Origin: Bradyrhizobiaceae bacterium
GTDB taxonomy: Bacteria; Pseudomonadota; Alphaproteobacteria; Rhizobiales; Xanthobacteraceae
NCBI GenBank assembly: GCA_020853885.1
Contig: JADYXZ010000012.1
Coordinates: forward strand, 1 to 62,223
Length of the DNA stretch: 62,223 nucleotides
Direction: 5' to 3'
Below, in pieces: positions 35,062 to 43,904 of this stretch. Under the pieces are notes generated by a model, which was not told where the DNA came from, searched no databases, and saw only the letters and a list, made by a program, of their open reading frames with translations. Within the stretch, counting starts at the first letter, position 1, and every line of letters begins with the position of its first letter. The translations under genes and the position numbers were made by a program.

Positions 35062-35613
35062 CTAGAACCAGCGCTCTTCGATCGTGACGGTGTCGCCCGG
35101 CCGCAGCGGATAGGAGATCGGCACCGTCGCGTGCACCATCTGCCCGTCGACGAGACGGCCGACGGTGGCGTGCGTCTTCAGCGCGCGCGGGGAGTAGCCG
35201 CCGGCGATCGCGGCGGCGGTCTCGACGGTCATTCCGTTCACGAAGGCGTACTGGCCGGCGGCCGTGACTTCGCCGAGGATGAAGAAGGGGCGGTGGGTTT
35301 CCACCTCGACCGCCACATGCGGCTCGCGCACGTAGCCGGAGCGCAGGCGCGTGGCGATCGTACGGCCCAGTTCCTCGGTGGTGCGGCCGCGCGCGTCCAC
35401 CGCGCCGATCAGGGGCATCGCGATCTTGCCGGCGCCGTCGACCGCGTAAGAGTTCGAGAGGCCCTCCTGGCCGAAGACGACCACGCGCAGCTTGTCGCCG
35501 GAATCGAGCACATAGGGCGTCTCGAAGGCGGGATCGACGCTGGGCGCGCGCGTCGAGGCGCAGGCGGCGAGCGTCAAGAGGGCCGCGCAGAGGGCGAGGG
35601 AGCGAACGAACAT
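35062..35613 (-). CDS. Polysaccharide export lipoprotein (Wza/ExoF type)
   Basis: A 183-residue outer-membrane or periplasmic lipoprotein. The signal ends in the lipobox LAAC (Cys18). The Poly_export domain begins at YVLDSGDKLRVVVFGQEGL and is followed by one SLBB-like segment (ILGEVTAAGQYAFVNGMTVE). It is short compared with full Wza and lacks the C-terminal barrel helix, so it resembles rhizobial ExoF-type exporters that work with a Wzc/Wzz partner. Such a partner is encoded at 37138 on the other strand. Confidence 0.9.
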   Translation of the reverse strand: MFVRSLALCAALLTLAACASTRAPSVDPAFETPYVLDSGDKLRVVVFGQEGLSNSYAVDGAGKIAMPLIGAVDARGRTTEELGRTIATRLRSGYVREPHVAVEVETHRPFFILGEVTAAGQYAFVNGMTVETAAAIAGGYSPRALKTHATVGRLVDGQMVHATVPISYPLRPGDTVTIEERWF

Positions 35614-35702
35614 TTCGGCGCGCCGGGCTTTGGAATCGTTGCCGAATTCTTACCGGCGGCATGGTTAACGAATTCTCACGGAGAGCAGGCGGCGGGCGCC
35701 GT

Positions 35703-36956
35703 TCAGCGCGACAGGCGCGAGCGGAACGCGCCCACGCGGGCACGGAGGTTCTGGAATGCCGTCCAGAGCCGCTCGTTCTGCTTGATGTGGCGTTTGGCTG
35801 TCGTAGCGAGCCAGGTTGCCGCCGCCGGAAGCACGCCACGAATCGTCGCGGGAGCGACGTGGTCGAAGAGGGGAATCTCCCGGTCCGACCATTCGTGCTT
35901 GAGCCGCTGATAGCCGACAAGGAAATCGAATTCCTGCAGGCCGCGGCCGATCGCGCGGCGGAACAGCTCGGTCAGGTGGATCGCGCCGGGGCTGCAGCGC
36001 GCGAATTCCTCGTCGTAGCTGACCTGCAAGAGCGAGTAGCGGCCGGCGTGCTCGACGGCGAGGTTGACGGCGGCGAGCCTCTCGCCGACGCGCAAGGCGC
36101 TGAGATGGGCCATGCCTTTTGTCCGCGGGCCGAGCGCGAGCTCGCGGAAGAATGCCCGGCAGGCCGGCTTCTCGGTAAAGCCGCCAATCCCCTTGCGCCG
36201 GAAGGTCTCCGCTTTCTGTTCGAACAGCGCATCGAGCAACCGCTCGGCGCCGGCGCGGTCCTCGGCGGTGAACACGTCGACGGGGCCAAACTCTTCCAGC
36301 CGGCGCAGCTTCGAGCGGTCCTGCTTGCGCGCCTTGGCGGAGCGGTGGTTCTGATAAAATTCGTCCCAGGTACCGCGCAACGTTGTGACGTAGCCGTTGC
36401 TCGGGTGCGGCGCGACGCCAAGCGCAAGAAATGGATTGCGCTGGCCGCCGATGTCTTCCGGCATCCGGCGCAGGTCGATCATGTCATGCCGGAAGCGCGC
36501 GTCCTGCTGCAGCAGCGACCGGATCTCCCGCCAGAGGCCGGCGAAGCGTTCGGCCGGAACTGATTGCGCGAAATCCCGGGCGAGCAGGGGGCCGAGGTAG
36601 TCGAAGATCTCCTGCCCGAGCCAGGTCAGCCGGCGCACGACGCCGCCCGCGACCGCAAGCGGAAAGATCGCGAGCGTTCCTTTGTCTCCGCTCAGGATCA
36701 CGATTGCCGGGCGCACGTTGCCGGCGGCGCCGATCGACTTCTGCCACGCAACCGCGAAATCGAACGTTTGGAAAACCGTGCCAGCGGCTCCGGCCTCGAG
36801 CGCGCGCCACGCGGATTCGACTTCGCGCAGATCGCCGGAAACCCGAATGCCGGCTGCTGGGACAGCAGCACTCCGCCGCTCCAGCGGCGAGTCCGCCGGC
36901 GCATACGCACCGAGCCGGCCGTCGGCCGCGTCGACAACACTCCGCATTTCGTTCAT
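35703..36956 (-). CDS. CelD/FemAB-like GNAT-fold acyltransferase
   Basis: A 417-residue protein resembling the CelD/BcsL family of cellulose and exopolysaccharide loci. It has the pattern FQTFDFAVAWQKSIG, a middle GTWDEFYQNHRSAKARKQDR segment, and a C-terminal GNAT-like half with LSALRVGERLAAVNLAVEHAGRYSLLQ split over two strands and FDFLVGYQRLKHEWSD. The expected activity is acyl transfer to a glycan or precursor; the substrate is unknown. It is the first gene of the minus-strand polysaccharide series and shares a 181-bp divergent region with the Wzz-Wzc-like gene. Confidence 0.82.
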   Translation of the reverse strand: MNEMRSVVDAADGRLGAYAPADSPLERRSAAVPAAGIRVSGDLREVESAWRALEAGAAGTVFQTFDFAVAWQKSIGAAGNVRPAIVILSGDKGTLAIFPLAVAGGVVRRLTWLGQEIFDYLGPLLARDFAQSVPAERFAGLWREIRSLLQQDARFRHDMIDLRRMPEDIGGQRNPFLALGVAPHPSNGYVTTLRGTWDEFYQNHRSAKARKQDRSKLRRLEEFGPVDVFTAEDRAGAERLLDALFEQKAETFRRKGIGGFTEKPACRAFFRELALGPRTKGMAHLSALRVGERLAAVNLAVEHAGRYSLLQVSYDEEFARCSPGAIHLTELFRRAIGRGLQEFDFLVGYQRLKHEWSDREIPLFDHVAPATIRGVLPAAATWLATTAKRHIKQNERLWTAFQNLRARVGAFRSRLSR

Positions 36957-37137
36957 CCGGCCGCGCCTCTTCCGGCACGGCGACCCTGCTTGAAAAATCT
37001 CAAGAAAAGGTTCGGCGCGCCGGAAGCGATGCAGTCTTTCCTGCCGCGCCGGAGGGGGTTAACGCGATGGCAACCCTAATGATTTCTTATGCGCGCGTAC
37101 TTTTGCCTCATGCAGTGCCGTGCGTCGGAGTGCCGTC

Positions 37138-39279
37138 ATGCCTCGCGATCAGAAAGCGAACGGGGAGGAAGCGTTCACGGGCAGCCCGACCGGGGGACAG
37201 CTCGATCTCGGCGCGCTCATGCACGCGCTGTGGCGCCGGAAATACTGGATCGTCCTTCCCGCGATTCTTGTCGGCTTGATAGCGGCGGTGGCCGTCAATC
37301 TCATGACGCCGGTCTATCGCTCGGAAGCGCAGGTGCTGATCGAGAACCGGGAGACGGCATACAACCGGCCGGAAGGCGCGGACCGCAGCGCCGATCGCGA
37401 CCGGCCCGACACGGAGACGGTGCAGAGCCAGGTGCAGCTCGCCTATTCGCGCGACCTCGCGCGCACGGTGATCGCCGATCTCAAGCTGGCGACGCGTCCC
37501 GAATTCAACCCGGAAGCGGGCGGATCGGTCTTCACGGGATTGCTTCGGCTGGTCGGCCTCGCCCGCGATCCGTCCCGCCTGTCGTTCGAGGAGCGGGTAC
37601 TCGAGCGCTACTACGAGCGGCTATCGGCGCATCCGGTGGAGCGGTCGCGGGTGATCGCGATCGAGTTCCGCTCCGAGAATGCCGTGCTTGCCGCGGAGGC
37701 GGCAAACGCGGTGGCAAATCAACTCCTGAAATTCCAGCAGCGCGCCAAGCAGGAATCGATGCGTCAGGCGGCGCACTGGCTCTCCGGCGAGATCGAGCAG
37801 TTGCGCGCGCGCGTTGCCGACACCGAAGCGAAGACGGAAGAGTTCCGCGCCAAGTCCAATCTTTTCGTCGGCAGCAACAACACGCCGCTGAGCGCGCAAC
37901 AGCTTGCCGAGGCAAACTCGCAGCTCGTGCTCGCGCGCACGCAGAAAGCCGAAGCCGAATCCAAGGCGCGAATGATCCGCGAGATGCTGAAATCGGGCCG
38001 TCCGATCGAGGCGTCGGAGATCGTCAATTCCGAGCTGATCCGGCGGCTCAACGAGCAGCGGGTGACGCTGCGGGCGCAGCTTGCGGAGCAGTCGTCGACG
38101 CTGCTCGATCAGCACCCGCGCATCAAGGAGCTGAAGGCGCAGATCGCCGATCTTGAGGCGCAGGTCCGCGTCGAAGCGGAGAAGCTCGCGCGCACGCTGG
38201 AGAGCGACGCCCGGATCATGGGCGCGCGGGTGGATACGCTCGCGGCCAACCTCGAGCAGGTGAAGAAGCAGGCGTCGGCGCTCGGCGTCGAGGACGTGCA
38301 ATTGCGGGCGCTCGAACGCGAAGCGAAGTCGCAGCGCGACCTGCTGGAATCCTATCTCGCACGCTATCGCGACGTGACGGCGCGGGAAGGGCCGGATGCG
38401 GTGCCGCCCGATGCGCGCATTCTCTCGCAGGCGGTGCCGTCGTCGACGCCGTATTTCCCGAAGAAGTTGCCAACCGTGCTGATCGCGATGTTCGCCATGC
38501 TGATGGCGGGCGCGACCATTGTGGTGATGCAGGAGTTGTTGTCGGGCGAAGCGTATGCGCCGGTTGCGACGCCGCTCGCGGATTCAATGCCCGCAGTGCT
38601 GCCGCAGCAGGCGCCGTCGTGGATCGGGCCGAGCGAGGCGCCTGCGGCCGGCATGCCCTCTTCCCGCGAAACGCACGAGCGGAAGGTTGCCGCACTGGTC
38701 GAACATATCCGGCGCATCGGCCGCGGTATCGTCGTCGTGACCGGTACGGAAGAGGCTGACGCCGCGTCGAGGGTCGCACTCGAACTTGCCCGCGAGCTCG
38801 GGCGGGCCGGCGCCCGCGTGCTGTATCTCGATTTCGATCCGGTCAGCGCGCGCTCGCATGCGCTTGCGGACGATCCGCGCGCGCCCGGTCTCGCCGATCT
38901 CCTGTTCGGCGTCGCCACTTTCAGCGAGGTGATCCACCGCGACCCGCTGTCGCCGATCCATGTCATCCCGATGGGGCATGGCGTCCGGGACGCGGCCGCG
39001 CTGCTTGCGGCTGAGCGGCTTGCCGTCATCTTCGGGGCGGTGTCGCAGACCTACGATCACGTCATCCTCGCGACCCCGCCGCTCGCGTCGCTGAAGCGGG
39101 GAGAGCGGCTCGCGCGGTTCTCGCGCGCGGTCGTGCTGGTTGCCTCGGAGGATCAGCCGGGTACCGCCGCGTCAGCGAGCGACACGCTCGCGGCCAAAGG
39201 GTTCGCCAATATCGTGGTCGCCACCGCCAGTCATATGCCGACGCCGCCGGAGGCAGTTCCGCCCCGCGCCGCCGCGTGA
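37138..39279 (+). CDS. Wzz-Wzc fusion (GumC-type) with degenerate tyrosine-kinase domain
   Basis: An inner-membrane polysaccharide co-polymerase of 713 residues that controls chain length and export. It has a Wzz domain with a first membrane segment (about residues 38-58), a long periplasmic coiled-coil (about 210-420), a second membrane segment near 450-468 after the TPYFPKKLP motif, and a cytoplasmic kinase-like domain (about 535-700). In that domain the Walker A is VTGTEEADAAS with no Gly-Lys-Ser/Thr, Walker A' is YLDFDP, and Walker B is VILATPP instead of DTPP. No Tyr cluster is present. The ATG at 37138 is used; the six codons upstream are an unlikely extension. Confidence 0.9.
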   Translation: MPRDQKANGEEAFTGSPTGGQLDLGALMHALWRRKYWIVLPAILVGLIAAVAVNLMTPVYRSEAQVLIENRETAYNRPEGADRSADRDRPDTETVQSQVQLAYSRDLARTVIADLKLATRPEFNPEAGGSVFTGLLRLVGLARDPSRLSFEERVLERYYERLSAHPVERSRVIAIEFRSENAVLAAEAANAVANQLLKFQQRAKQESMRQAAHWLSGEIEQLRARVADTEAKTEEFRAKSNLFVGSNNTPLSAQQLAEANSQLVLARTQKAEAESKARMIREMLKSGRPIEASEIVNSELIRRLNEQRVTLRAQLAEQSSTLLDQHPRIKELKAQIADLEAQVRVEAEKLARTLESDARIMGARVDTLAANLEQVKKQASALGVEDVQLRALEREAKSQRDLLESYLARYRDVTAREGPDAVPPDARILSQAVPSSTPYFPKKLPTVLIAMFAMLMAGATIVVMQELLSGEAYAPVATPLADSMPAVLPQQAPSWIGPSEAPAAGMPSSRETHERKVAALVEHIRRIGRGIVVVTGTEEADAASRVALELARELGRAGARVLYLDFDPVSARSHALADDPRAPGLADLLFGVATFSEVIHRDPLSPIHVIPMGHGVRDAAALLAAERLAVIFGAVSQTYDHVILATPPLASLKRGERLARFSRAVVLVASEDQPGTAASASDTLAAKGFANIVVATASHMPTPPEAVPPRAAA

Positions 39280-39378
39280 CAGGAATTCCCGGGTCCTTCG
39301 CGCCTGCGGGAAACCGCAATTCGTGCCTGGCCGGGGCAACGGAATGACAAGATTTCGCGCGTATATCGCGCGGAACCG

Positions 39379-40452
39379 TTGACCGGGGCTGCATTGCCAA
39401 ATCTGCGCTACGCGATTTATCGAGCGGGGCTCGAGACATTGTATTTTTCCGGCGCGCATCGCGCGCTGCGCCCCATCTTTGGCGGAGTGGGGTCGATCTT
39501 CACCCTGCATCATGTGCGGCCCGGACGGCCCGGGCGTTTCCAGCCCAACCGCTTCCTCGAGATCGAGGCGGAGTTTCTGGAACGAATGATCCTGCGGCTG
39601 CGCGCGCGCGGGATCGAGCTCGTCAGCATGGACGAAGTGCACCGGCGGCTCGTCGAGCGGGACTTCGCCCGATATTTCGTCGCCTTCACGCTCGACGACG
39701 GCTATCTCGACAATTACGAACAGGCATGGCCGGTCTTCAAGCGGCAGCGCGTTCCGTTCACGCTCTACGTGGCAACGAGCTTCCCCGACAAGCTCGGCGA
39801 GCTGTGGTGGCTGGTGCTCGAGCGGGTGGTTGCGCGAAACGATCGCATCGTCGTCGAGATGGAAGGGCAGCCGCGCTTCTTCAATTGCGCGAGTGTCAGC
39901 GGCAAGCGGCAGGCATTCGGCGAAATCTATCAATGGCTGCGCGGATTGAGCGGCGAGGCCGAATTGCGCCGGGCGATCCGCGATCTCGCCGCGCGCTACG
40001 GCATCGACATGAACGTGCCGTGCAGGGAATTGTGCATGACGTGGGCGCAGATCGCGGAGATGGCGGAAGATCCGCTCTGTACGATCGGCGCGCACACGAT
40101 CAACCATGTCGCGCTGCGCAGGGAGACGGCCGACGTCGCGCGCACGGAAATGAAGCGAAGCGCCGACGTGATCGAATCCACGCTCGGCAAGCGGCCGGAG
40201 CATTTCGCCTACCCGTACGGAGGCGCGAACGCGGCCGGAGTGCGGGAATTTGCGCTGGCGCGCGAGCTCGGGTTCAAGACGGCGGTGACGACGCGGGCGG
40301 GCGCGCTGCTGGCCGGGCACCGCGAACACCTGACGGCGCTGCCGCGCATTTCCATCAACGGCGAGTTCCAGGCGCTTCGCTATATCGACGTGCTGGTTTC
40401 CGGCCTGCCGTTCGTGCTCGCGGGAACCGGCGGCCGCGTCGAGGCGGCGTGA
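39379..40452 (+). CDS. Polysaccharide deacetylase (NodB-like)
   Basis: A metal-dependent deacetylase of about 357 residues (carbohydrate esterase family 4). The first catalytic motif is FTLDDGYLDN (DD pair), the metal-binding HxxxH is HTINH, and the third motif appears as FAYPYGG. These are complete, so activity is expected. No signal peptide is seen, so it may act on lipid-linked or cytoplasmic intermediates, or export is by another route. Two TTG starts are possible (39379 and 39394); there is no ATG at the N terminus. It lies 99 bp after the Wzz-Wzc gene. Confidence 0.87.
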   Translation: MTGAALPNLRYAIYRAGLETLYFSGAHRALRPIFGGVGSIFTLHHVRPGRPGRFQPNRFLEIEAEFLERMILRLRARGIELVSMDEVHRRLVERDFARYFVAFTLDDGYLDNYEQAWPVFKRQRVPFTLYVATSFPDKLGELWWLVLERVVARNDRIVVEMEGQPRFFNCASVSGKRQAFGEIYQWLRGLSGEAELRRAIRDLAARYGIDMNVPCRELCMTWAQIAEMAEDPLCTIGAHTINHVALRRETADVARTEMKRSADVIESTLGKRPEHFAYPYGGANAAGVREFALARELGFKTAVTTRAGALLAGHREHLTALPRISINGEFQALRYIDVLVSGLPFVLAGTGGRVEAA

Positions 40453-40460
40453 GCCGGTGC

Positions 40461-40661
40461 TTACGGGCGCTGCATCCAGCGGATCAGGAACGCTGCCGGG
40501 ACGAGCCAGATCAGCCCGAACACGATAAAGAAGATGAGCTGCGCCGGCGCGTAGAAGCGGGAAATCGCGGAATGGCCGAGGCCCAGCATCAACAGCGGCC
40601 AGAAAACCACAATCGCCAAGAGCCCGACGGCGCCGATGAGCTTGCGGGTGCGGACTTGCAT
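40461..40661 (-). CDS. DUF2842 small membrane protein
   Basis: A 66-residue protein with two hydrophobic helices (about residues 9-28 and 40-62) separated by HSAISRFYAPAQ. The pattern TRKLIGAVGLL...RFYAPAQLIFFIVFGLIW matches the alphaproteobacterial family DUF2842, of unknown function. It is convergent with the deacetylase gene (8-bp gap) and divergent from the heme A synthase gene, an arrangement seen in related genomes. Confidence 0.85.
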   Translation of the reverse strand: MQVRTRKLIGAVGLLAIVVFWPLLMLGLGHSAISRFYAPAQLIFFIVFGLIWLVPAAFLIRWMQRP

Positions 40662-40749
40662 TCCTGATCTTGGTCCTTGGAGTCCGGCGGCGGGCGCGAC
40701 GAGTAGGCCGATTGCCTGCCGTTTCCGGGCCCGATATCTCTAAAACACG

Positions 40750-40792
40750 ATCGCTGCAGATGGAAGCGAAAGTGCTTCCACCTGAAGCGATT
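40750..40792. repeat. Imperfect hairpin repeat before the heme A synthase gene
   Basis: The right arm GCTTCCACCTGAAGCGAT (from 40774) pairs imperfectly with the left arm ATCGCTGCAGATGGAAGC (40750-40767). The same arm sequence appears in the perfect hairpin at the right end of the window (62184-62221), so both are members of one dispersed family. It lies 24 bp before the heme A synthase start and may overlap its promoter. Confidence 0.7.
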
Positions 40793-40815
40793 CTGCTATA
40801 GCGCGGCTGACGGGA

Positions 40816-41883
40816 ATGCAGGAAACCCAAGCAACAATGTCGCAGATTTCGCTCACCCGCGATCCCATGCGGCCGGTGAGGACTTGGCTTTGGTGCGTCG
40901 CCGCGCTCGTCGCGGTGACGGTGATTGTCGGGGGCGCGACGCGGCTCACCGGCTCCGGCCTCTCCATCACCGAGTGGCGGCCGGTCACCGGCATTATTCC
41001 GCCGCTGACCACCGCCGACTGGCTGCTCGAGTTCGACAAGTACCGGCAGATTCCGCAGTTCCTTGTGCTGAATCCCGACATGACGCTCGGCGGCTTCCAG
41101 TTCATCTACTGGTGGGAATGGTCGCACCGGATGCTCGGACGGCTGATCGGTTTGGCGTTCATCGTTCCGTTCGGCATCTTCTGGGCGCGCGGCGTGATCG
41201 ATCGCGCGCTGGCCTGGAAGCTCGGCGGCCTGTTCGTGCTCGGCGGCATCCAGGGCACCATCGGCTGGTGGATGGTCGCCTCGGGCCTCGCCGAACGGAC
41301 GGACGTGAGCCAATACCGGCTGGCGATTCACCTCACGGTCGCGTGCATTATTCTCTCGGCGATCGTCGCCGTCGCCGTGAGCCTGCGGGGACGCACGCCC
41401 GACATGGTGCTGCGGCGAACGCGGGCAATCGCCATCGCCGTCCTCGTGCTCGTGTTCGTGCAGATTTTCCTTGGCGCGCTGGTGGCGAAGACGAGCGCGG
41501 GGCTCACCTTCAATACGTGGCCGTTGATGGACGGGCGGATCATTCCGCCGTTCGAGCAACTGCTCCCGATGCAGCCGCTCTGGACGAATTTCTTCGAGAA
41601 CGTGATGACGGTGCAGTTCACGCACCGCATGGTGGCGTATCTGCTGTTTGCGGTCGCGCTTATCCACGCGCTCGACCTGCACCGCACGGGGCCGGTTCCG
41701 GCGGCGCAGCGGGCAATCACGCTGTTCGCGCTGGTCACCGGCCAGGCGGCCCTCGGCGTGATCACGCTCCTGTGGATCTCGCCGCTATGGCTGTCGCTGC
41801 TGCACCAGGCCGGAGCGGTCCTGGTGCTGGTCGCAGCCACCAGCCACGTGACGCAGATGTCGGCTCAGGCCGCCAAGCCCTGA
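40816..41883 (+). CDS. ctaA: Heme A synthase (COX15/CtaA)
   Basis: Oxidises the C8 methyl of heme O to form heme A for aa3-type cytochrome oxidase in the inner membrane. The protein has 355 residues and about eight membrane segments. Motifs are [21 protein letters not shown], the His in [16 protein letters not shown], a second [31 protein letters not shown] and LHQAGAVLV, giving the expected heme-ligand histidines. The ATG at 40816 is used; a second ATG at 40837 is possible. Its 3' end overlaps metY by 19 bp, tail to tail. Confidence 0.95.
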   Translation: MQETQATMSQISLTRDPMRPVRTWLWCVAALVAVTVIVGGATRLTGSGLSITEWRPVTGIIPPLTTADWLLEFDKYRQIPQFLVLNPDMTLGGFQFIYWWEWSHRMLGRLIGLAFIVPFGIFWARGVIDRALAWKLGGLFVLGGIQGTIGWWMVASGLAERTDVSQYRLAIHLTVACIILSAIVAVAVSLRGRTPDMVLRRTRAIAIAVLVLVFVQIFLGALVAKTSAGLTFNTWPLMDGRIIPPFEQLLPMQPLWTNFFENVMTVQFTHRMVAYLLFAVALIHALDLHRTGPVPAAQRAITLFALVTGQAALGVITLLWISPLWLSLLHQAGAVLVLVAATSHVTQMSAQAAKP

Positions 41884-43163
41884 TCCAGATCCGCAATCAG
41901 GTCCTCGACGTCCTCGATGCCGACGGAGAGGCGGACGACGTCGGGGCCGGCGCCGGCCGCGACCTTCTGCTCGTCCGACAACTGGCGGTGCGTCGTCGAC
42001 GCCGGGTGGATGATGAGCGAGCGCGTGTCGCCGATGTTGGCGAGGTGCGAGAAGAGCTGCACGTCGGAAACGAGCTTCACGCCCGCCTCGAAGCCGCCCT
42101 TGAGGCCGAGCGTGAGCACGGCGCCGGCGCCTTTCGGGCAGTATTTCTGCGCGAGCTTGTAGGTGGGATCGCCCGGCAGACCGGCATAGCTCACCCATTT
42201 CACCGCCTTGTGGCCCGACAGGAACTTCGCGACGGCGAGCGTATTGTCGGAATGCTTCTGCATGCGCAGCGGTAGCGTCTCGATGCCGGTGATGATGAGA
42301 AAGGCGTTGAAGGGCGAGAGCGCCGCGCCGAGATCGCGCAACGAAAGCACGCGCGCCGCGATGGCGAACGCGAAGTTGCCGAAGGTCTCGGCCATGACGA
42401 TGCCGTGGTACTCGGGACGCGGCTTGGAGATCATCGGGTAGCGGTCGTCGCCGGCCCAGTTGAACTTGCCGCCGTCGACGAGCAGCCCGCCGATCGAGTT
42501 GCCGTGGCCGCCGAGGAACTTCGTCGCGGAGTGGACGATGATGTCGGCGCCGAACTCGAACGGGCGGCAGAGGTAGGGTGTCGCCAGCGTGTTGTCGACG
42601 ACGAGCGGGATATTCGCCTTCTTCGCGATTTTGGCGATGCCTTCGATGTCGGTGACGATGCCGCCGGGGTTGGCGATCGACTCGATGAAGATCAGCTTGG
42701 TCTTCGGCGTGATCGCTTTCTCGAATGTGGAGAGATCGTCGGGGTCGGCCCATACGACGTTCCAGCCGAAGCTCTTGAACGAGTGCGTGAACTGGTTGAT
42801 CGAGCCGCCATAGAGCTTCCTCGCGGCGACGAACTCGTCGCCCGGCCGCATGAGCAGATGGAAGACGTTCACCTGCGCGGCGTGTCCCGATGCAACCGAA
42901 AGCGCGGCGGTGCCGCCCTCGAGCGCGGCGACGCGCTCTTCCAGCACGTTGCAGGTCGGGTTGCCGATGCGGGTGTAGATGTTGCCGAAGGTCTGCAGGC
43001 CGAAGAGCTGGGCCGCGTGCTCGACGTCGTCGAAGACGAACGAAGTGGTCTGGTAGATCGGCGTGGCGCGGGCGCCCGTGGTCGGGTCGGGCTGCGCGCC
43101 GGCATGGACCGAAAGGGTGGAGAAGCCGGGCGTGCGCTGCTCGCCCTTCTGCACTTGGTTCAT
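41865..43163 (-). CDS. metY: O-acetylhomoserine aminocarboxypropyltransferase (sulfhydrylase)
   Basis: A PLP enzyme making homocysteine from O-acetylhomoserine and sulfide. The protein has 432 residues, the longer MetY length rather than the roughly 400-residue MetZ/MetB. The PLP Lys lies in [18 protein letters not shown]; other marks are [18 protein letters not shown] and [14 protein letters not shown] good promoter candidate lies in the AT-rich 73-bp leader, with ATAAAGGTG as ribosome site. A SAM-II riboswitch, frequent before such genes in the class, is not visible. Confidence 0.95.
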   Translation of the reverse strand: MNQVQKGEQRTPGFSTLSVHAGAQPDPTTGARATPIYQTTSFVFDDVEHAAQLFGLQTFGNIYTRIGNPTCNVLEERVAALEGGTAALSVASGHAAQVNVFHLLMRPGDEFVAARKLYGGSINQFTHSFKSFGWNVVWADPDDLSTFEKAITPKTKLIFIESIANPGGIVTDIEGIAKIAKKANIPLVVDNTLATPYLCRPFEFGADIIVHSATKFLGGHGNSIGGLLVDGGKFNWAGDDRYPMISKPRPEYHGIVMAETFGNFAFAIAARVLSLRDLGAALSPFNAFLIITGIETLPLRMQKHSDNTLAVAKFLSGHKAVKWVSYAGLPGDPTYKLAQKYCPKGAGAVLTLGLKGGFEAGVKLVSDVQLFSHLANIGDTRSLIIHPASTTHRQLSDEQKVAAGAGPDVVRLSVGIEDVEDLIADLDQGLAA

Positions 43164-43172
43164 TGCACACCT

Positions 43173-43200
43173 TTATTATGTGATTTCAATCTAAACTCAA
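43173..43200 (-). promoter_or_regulatory. Candidate sigma-70-type promoter for metY
   Basis: Read on the minus strand, TTGAGT (-35) is separated by 16 bases from TAATAA (-10) in an AT-rich gap that stands out from its GC-rich surroundings. The implied start of transcription is close to the gene, giving a short leader. Confidence 0.45.
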
Positions 43201-43236
43201 TTTTCATTTGTTGTTTATGCTTTGGCGGGTGCGCCG

Positions 43237-43776
43237 TCAATGGTCCGGCTTCGTACCGGGGCCGAGCTGCAGCCGCTGCACGCCTGCGCCGAGGCGTTTT
43301 GGACGCTTGGAGGAAAGCATGCGCGTGTTGACGCCCACCCAGCCGATCTCACGGGAGAGGCGACCGTATTCGATTTTTGGGCAGCGGTTCATGACCACGG
43401 TCAAGCCCGCGGCCTCGGCCCGCGCGGCCGCCTCGTCGTTGCGGACGCCAAGCTGCATCCAGAAGACCTTGGGCAGCGGATCGAGGGCGAGCACTTCGTC
43501 GAGGACCTTCGGCACGTGCGGGGAGGCGCGGAAGACGTCGACCATGTCGATCGGCTCCGGCACATCGGCGAGGCGCGCGTAGATCCTGTTGCCGGCGATC
43601 TCCTTGCCGGCGCGGCCGGGATTGATCGGATAGACGCGGTAGCCGCGCTCGCTGAGGTACTTCACGACGAACATGGACGGCTTGTCGTCGCCGTGGCTCG
43701 CGCCCACGACCGCGACGGTCTTCACCTTGTCGAGGATGCCGCGGATGAACGCGTCGTCGTAGTTGTCGTGGCTCAT
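43237..43776 (-). CDS. CoA-binding domain protein (YccU type)
   Basis: A 179-residue Rossmann-fold protein of the CoA_binding_2 family. The nucleotide-binding start is TVAVVGASHGDDKPS, followed by FVVKYLSERGYRVYPINPGRAGKEIAGNRIY split over two strands and MVDVFRASPHVPKVLDEVL. The metal- or ligand-linked MNRCPKIEYGRL segment is typical of the family, whose function is unclear. It precedes metY in the same direction with 73 bp between, and a palindromic repeat lies upstream. Confidence 0.9.
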   Translation of the reverse strand: MSHDNYDDAFIRGILDKVKTVAVVGASHGDDKPSMFVVKYLSERGYRVYPINPGRAGKEIAGNRIYARLADVPEPIDMVDVFRASPHVPKVLDEVLALDPLPKVFWMQLGVRNDEAAARAEAAGLTVVMNRCPKIEYGRLSREIGWVGVNTRMLSSKRPKRLGAGVQRLQLGPGTKPDH

Positions 43777-43795
43777 TGGTCTTGCTTTTCCTTCT

Positions 43796-43887
43796 CCCTC
43801 ATGCGCGGGCTTGACCCGCGCATCCAGAAAGCGGCGTGAAGCTCTGGATGGCCGGGTCTCGCGCTGCGCGCGGCCCGGCCATGAGGG
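43796..43887. repeat. Nested palindromic element between the hydratase and CoA-binding genes
   Basis: Outer arms CCCTCATG/CATGAGGG (43796-43803 and 43880-43887) enclose two inner hairpins: ATGCGCGGG...CCCGCGCAT (43801-43823) and a longer GC-rich one (43848-43882). ATCCAG/CTGGAT also pair across the centre. The whole could form a cruciform. It resembles dispersed extragenic palindromes of alphaproteobacteria and fills the gap between two co-oriented genes. Confidence 0.75.
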
Positions 43888-43904
43888 AATTACATTCTAG
43901 CGGC

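Noticed and set aside
39172-41682. Minus-strand open frame of 836 codons across the deacetylase and heme A synthase genes
   Set aside because: It crosses several independent genes and an intergenic repeat and has low-complexity composition. The real minus-strand gene there is only the 66-residue DUF2842 frame in another phase.
43164-43236. SAM-II riboswitch before metY
   Set aside because: Such a riboswitch is common before metA/metZ/metY-type genes in the class, but the expected GATAAA...GCTAAA pseudoknot core is not seen in the 73-bp leader.
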